Shown: piece after piece, positions 6,618 through 7,044 of the stretch
Numbering within the stretch: the first letter of the stretch is position 1
Layout of the letters: the number at the start of each line of letters is the position of its first letter
DNA from: Deltaproteobacteria bacterium
GTDB taxonomy: Bacteria > Desulfobacterota > DSM-4660 > Desulfatiglandales > Desulfatiglandaceae
Direction of reading: 5' to 3'
Assembly (NCBI GenBank): GCA_021159525.1
Contig: JAGHEC010000060.1
Coordinates: 1 to 7,044, forward strand
Length of the DNA stretch: 7,044 bases
Position numbers and translations under genes: made by a program
The notes under the pieces: generated by a model
What the model was told of the DNA's origin: nothing
Seen by the model: the letters and a program-made list of their open reading frames with translations, nothing else
Database searches by the model: none

Positions 6618-6830
6618 ATGGACTGTAGATATCACCCCGGCCGTCCGGCCGTTGTTCAGTGTCAGAAAATGAGGGTCGGTTATTGTCAGGAGTGCCTTGA
6701 AAACTGCGAGGCCTGCACCGACCCCTGCACCTATTGCAAGTTTCGATCCCAGTGCATTATCTGGGAGATGTGCCGAAAGAGCGCCAAAAGATACCGGCTC
6801 GAAAAAGAGGCCAAGGGGTTGGCTGGATAA
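6618..6830 (+). CDS. 70-residue Cys-rich protein, putative zinc or Fe-S binder
   Basis: This small protein has ten cysteines in 70 residues: C3, C15, C23, C26, C30, C33, C37, C40, C46 and C52, plus His6. The first part, C3-x2-H6-x8-C15-x7-C23-x2-C26, resembles the first half of a B-box-type zinc finger. The second part is four closely spaced Cys pairs (C30-x2-C33-x3-C37-x2-C40). The C-terminus is basic and helical (RKSAKRYRLEKEAKG). There is no signal peptide, so it is probably cytoplasmic. AAGGT at 6608-6612 precedes the ATG by 5 bases. It lies 49 bases after the cytochrome b gene and is likely cotranscribed with it. I do not recognise a named family. A metal chaperone, assembly factor or redox-sensing role for the neighbouring complex is possible but only inferred from context. 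The dense Cys spacing makes it unlikely to be a chance frame. Confidence 0.75.
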   Translation: MDCRYHPGRPAVVQCQKMRVGYCQECLENCEACTDPCTYCKFRSQCIIWEMCRKSAKRYRLEKEAKGLAG

Positions 6831-6889
6831 CTGCGCCCTCCCGGCAGTCGCGTCAGAAAAACCCTCCTGCCCCTATTTATTGAGCTGTT

Positions 6890-6901
6890 ACGTCATGACG
6901 T
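6890..6901. promoter_or_regulatory. Perfect 12-base palindrome, possible operator
   Basis: ACGTCATGACGT is its own reverse complement and lies in the noncoding stretch 6831-6952, 60 bases after the Cys-rich gene and about 50 before a candidate start. Dyads of this length often bind dimeric regulators, but no promoter elements can be matched with confidence and no specific regulator is recognised. Confidence 0.3.
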
Positions 6902-6952
6902 TATCCGTACGACCCCGCGGGTGGTCTGTTTGGGCGTGTTAAGCGATAAGAT

Positions 6953-7044
6953 ATGCGCAGTCCGGGGATAACTGTGTCTCCGGGAGTCGTGAAGGGCTAT
7001 GATCCCCTTATAAGGGAGTATATCCGCACAGGCCCGCCCATCCC
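6953..7044 (+). CDS. Possible start of a further gene, cut by the window end
   Basis: A frame opens with ATG at 6953, two codons after an in-frame TAA at 6947, and stays open for 30 codons to the edge. The later part, GYDPLIREYIRTGPPIP, reads like real protein, with polar and hydrophobic residues alternating plausibly. GTG codons at 6974 and 6989 are alternative starts; GGGAG at 6982-6986 is too near 6989, and 6953 has only weak purine upstream. No family is recognised. The sequence is too short to exclude a chance frame. Confidence 0.3.
   Translation, partial: MRSPGITVSPGVVKGYDPLIREYIRTGPPI
7005..7016. other. Perfect 12-base palindrome
   Basis: CCCTTATAAGGG is self-complementary. It lies inside the possible partial gene at the window end; if that gene is not real, the site could be an operator. 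There is no further support for a function. Confidence 0.2.

Overview
The window looks like a chromosome segment of a GC-rich anaerobic bacterium, most plausibly a sulfate-reducing or related member of the Desulfobacterota. This rests on gene content and protein style: an XdhC-type molybdenum-enzyme maturation factor, a LUD-domain protein, a Tat-exported multicluster ferredoxin with a small cytochrome b, and a Cys-rich mini-protein. No rRNA or marker gene is present, so the placement is inference. All intact genes are on the + strand. No tRNA, rRNA, CRISPR array or complete insertion sequence was found.

Left part (1-1307): the 3' part of an XdhC-family gene, whose frame is open to the window edge, followed 49 bases later by a complete LUD-domain (lactate-utilisation-like) protein of about 214 residues. 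Next comes a noncoding stretch of about 160 bases with one clear hairpin.

Middle (1468-4510): two overlapping genes, a four-helix membrane protein of the DUF2868 type and a GTPase of the DUF3482 type. They form a translationally coupled membrane protein/GTPase pair. Its role is not established, and the GTPase has an atypical G4 motif.

Scar region (4511-5111): this holds two gene relics. A PfkB-type sugar kinase starts 4 bases after the GTPase stop. It keeps only its first ~25 codons and its C-terminal active-site region (DTTGAGD), joined out of frame, so most of the gene has been deleted. It abuts a fragment of a molybdopterin oxidoreductase on the opposite strand (GENPARSLP motif region). 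A 52-base imperfect inverted repeat follows, possibly the trace of a mobile element. The region reads as a rearrangement hot spot.

Right part (5112-6830): a three-gene set, with a 4-base overlap between the first two. It encodes a Tat-signal Fe-S electron-transfer protein with four Cys motifs (one lacking a Cys) and a C-terminal anchor helix, a small four-helix cytochrome b-like subunit, and a 70-residue protein with ten cysteines. The first two look like the beta and gamma parts of a periplasm-facing formate dehydrogenase/hydrogenase-type complex, but no intact catalytic subunit is in the window. The end holds about 120 noncoding bases with a perfect palindrome and possibly the first 30 codons of another gene.

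The most notable features are the two joined relics with the adjacent inverted repeat, the orphan beta/gamma redox module with its altered third cluster motif, and the uncharacterised membrane protein/GTPase pair.
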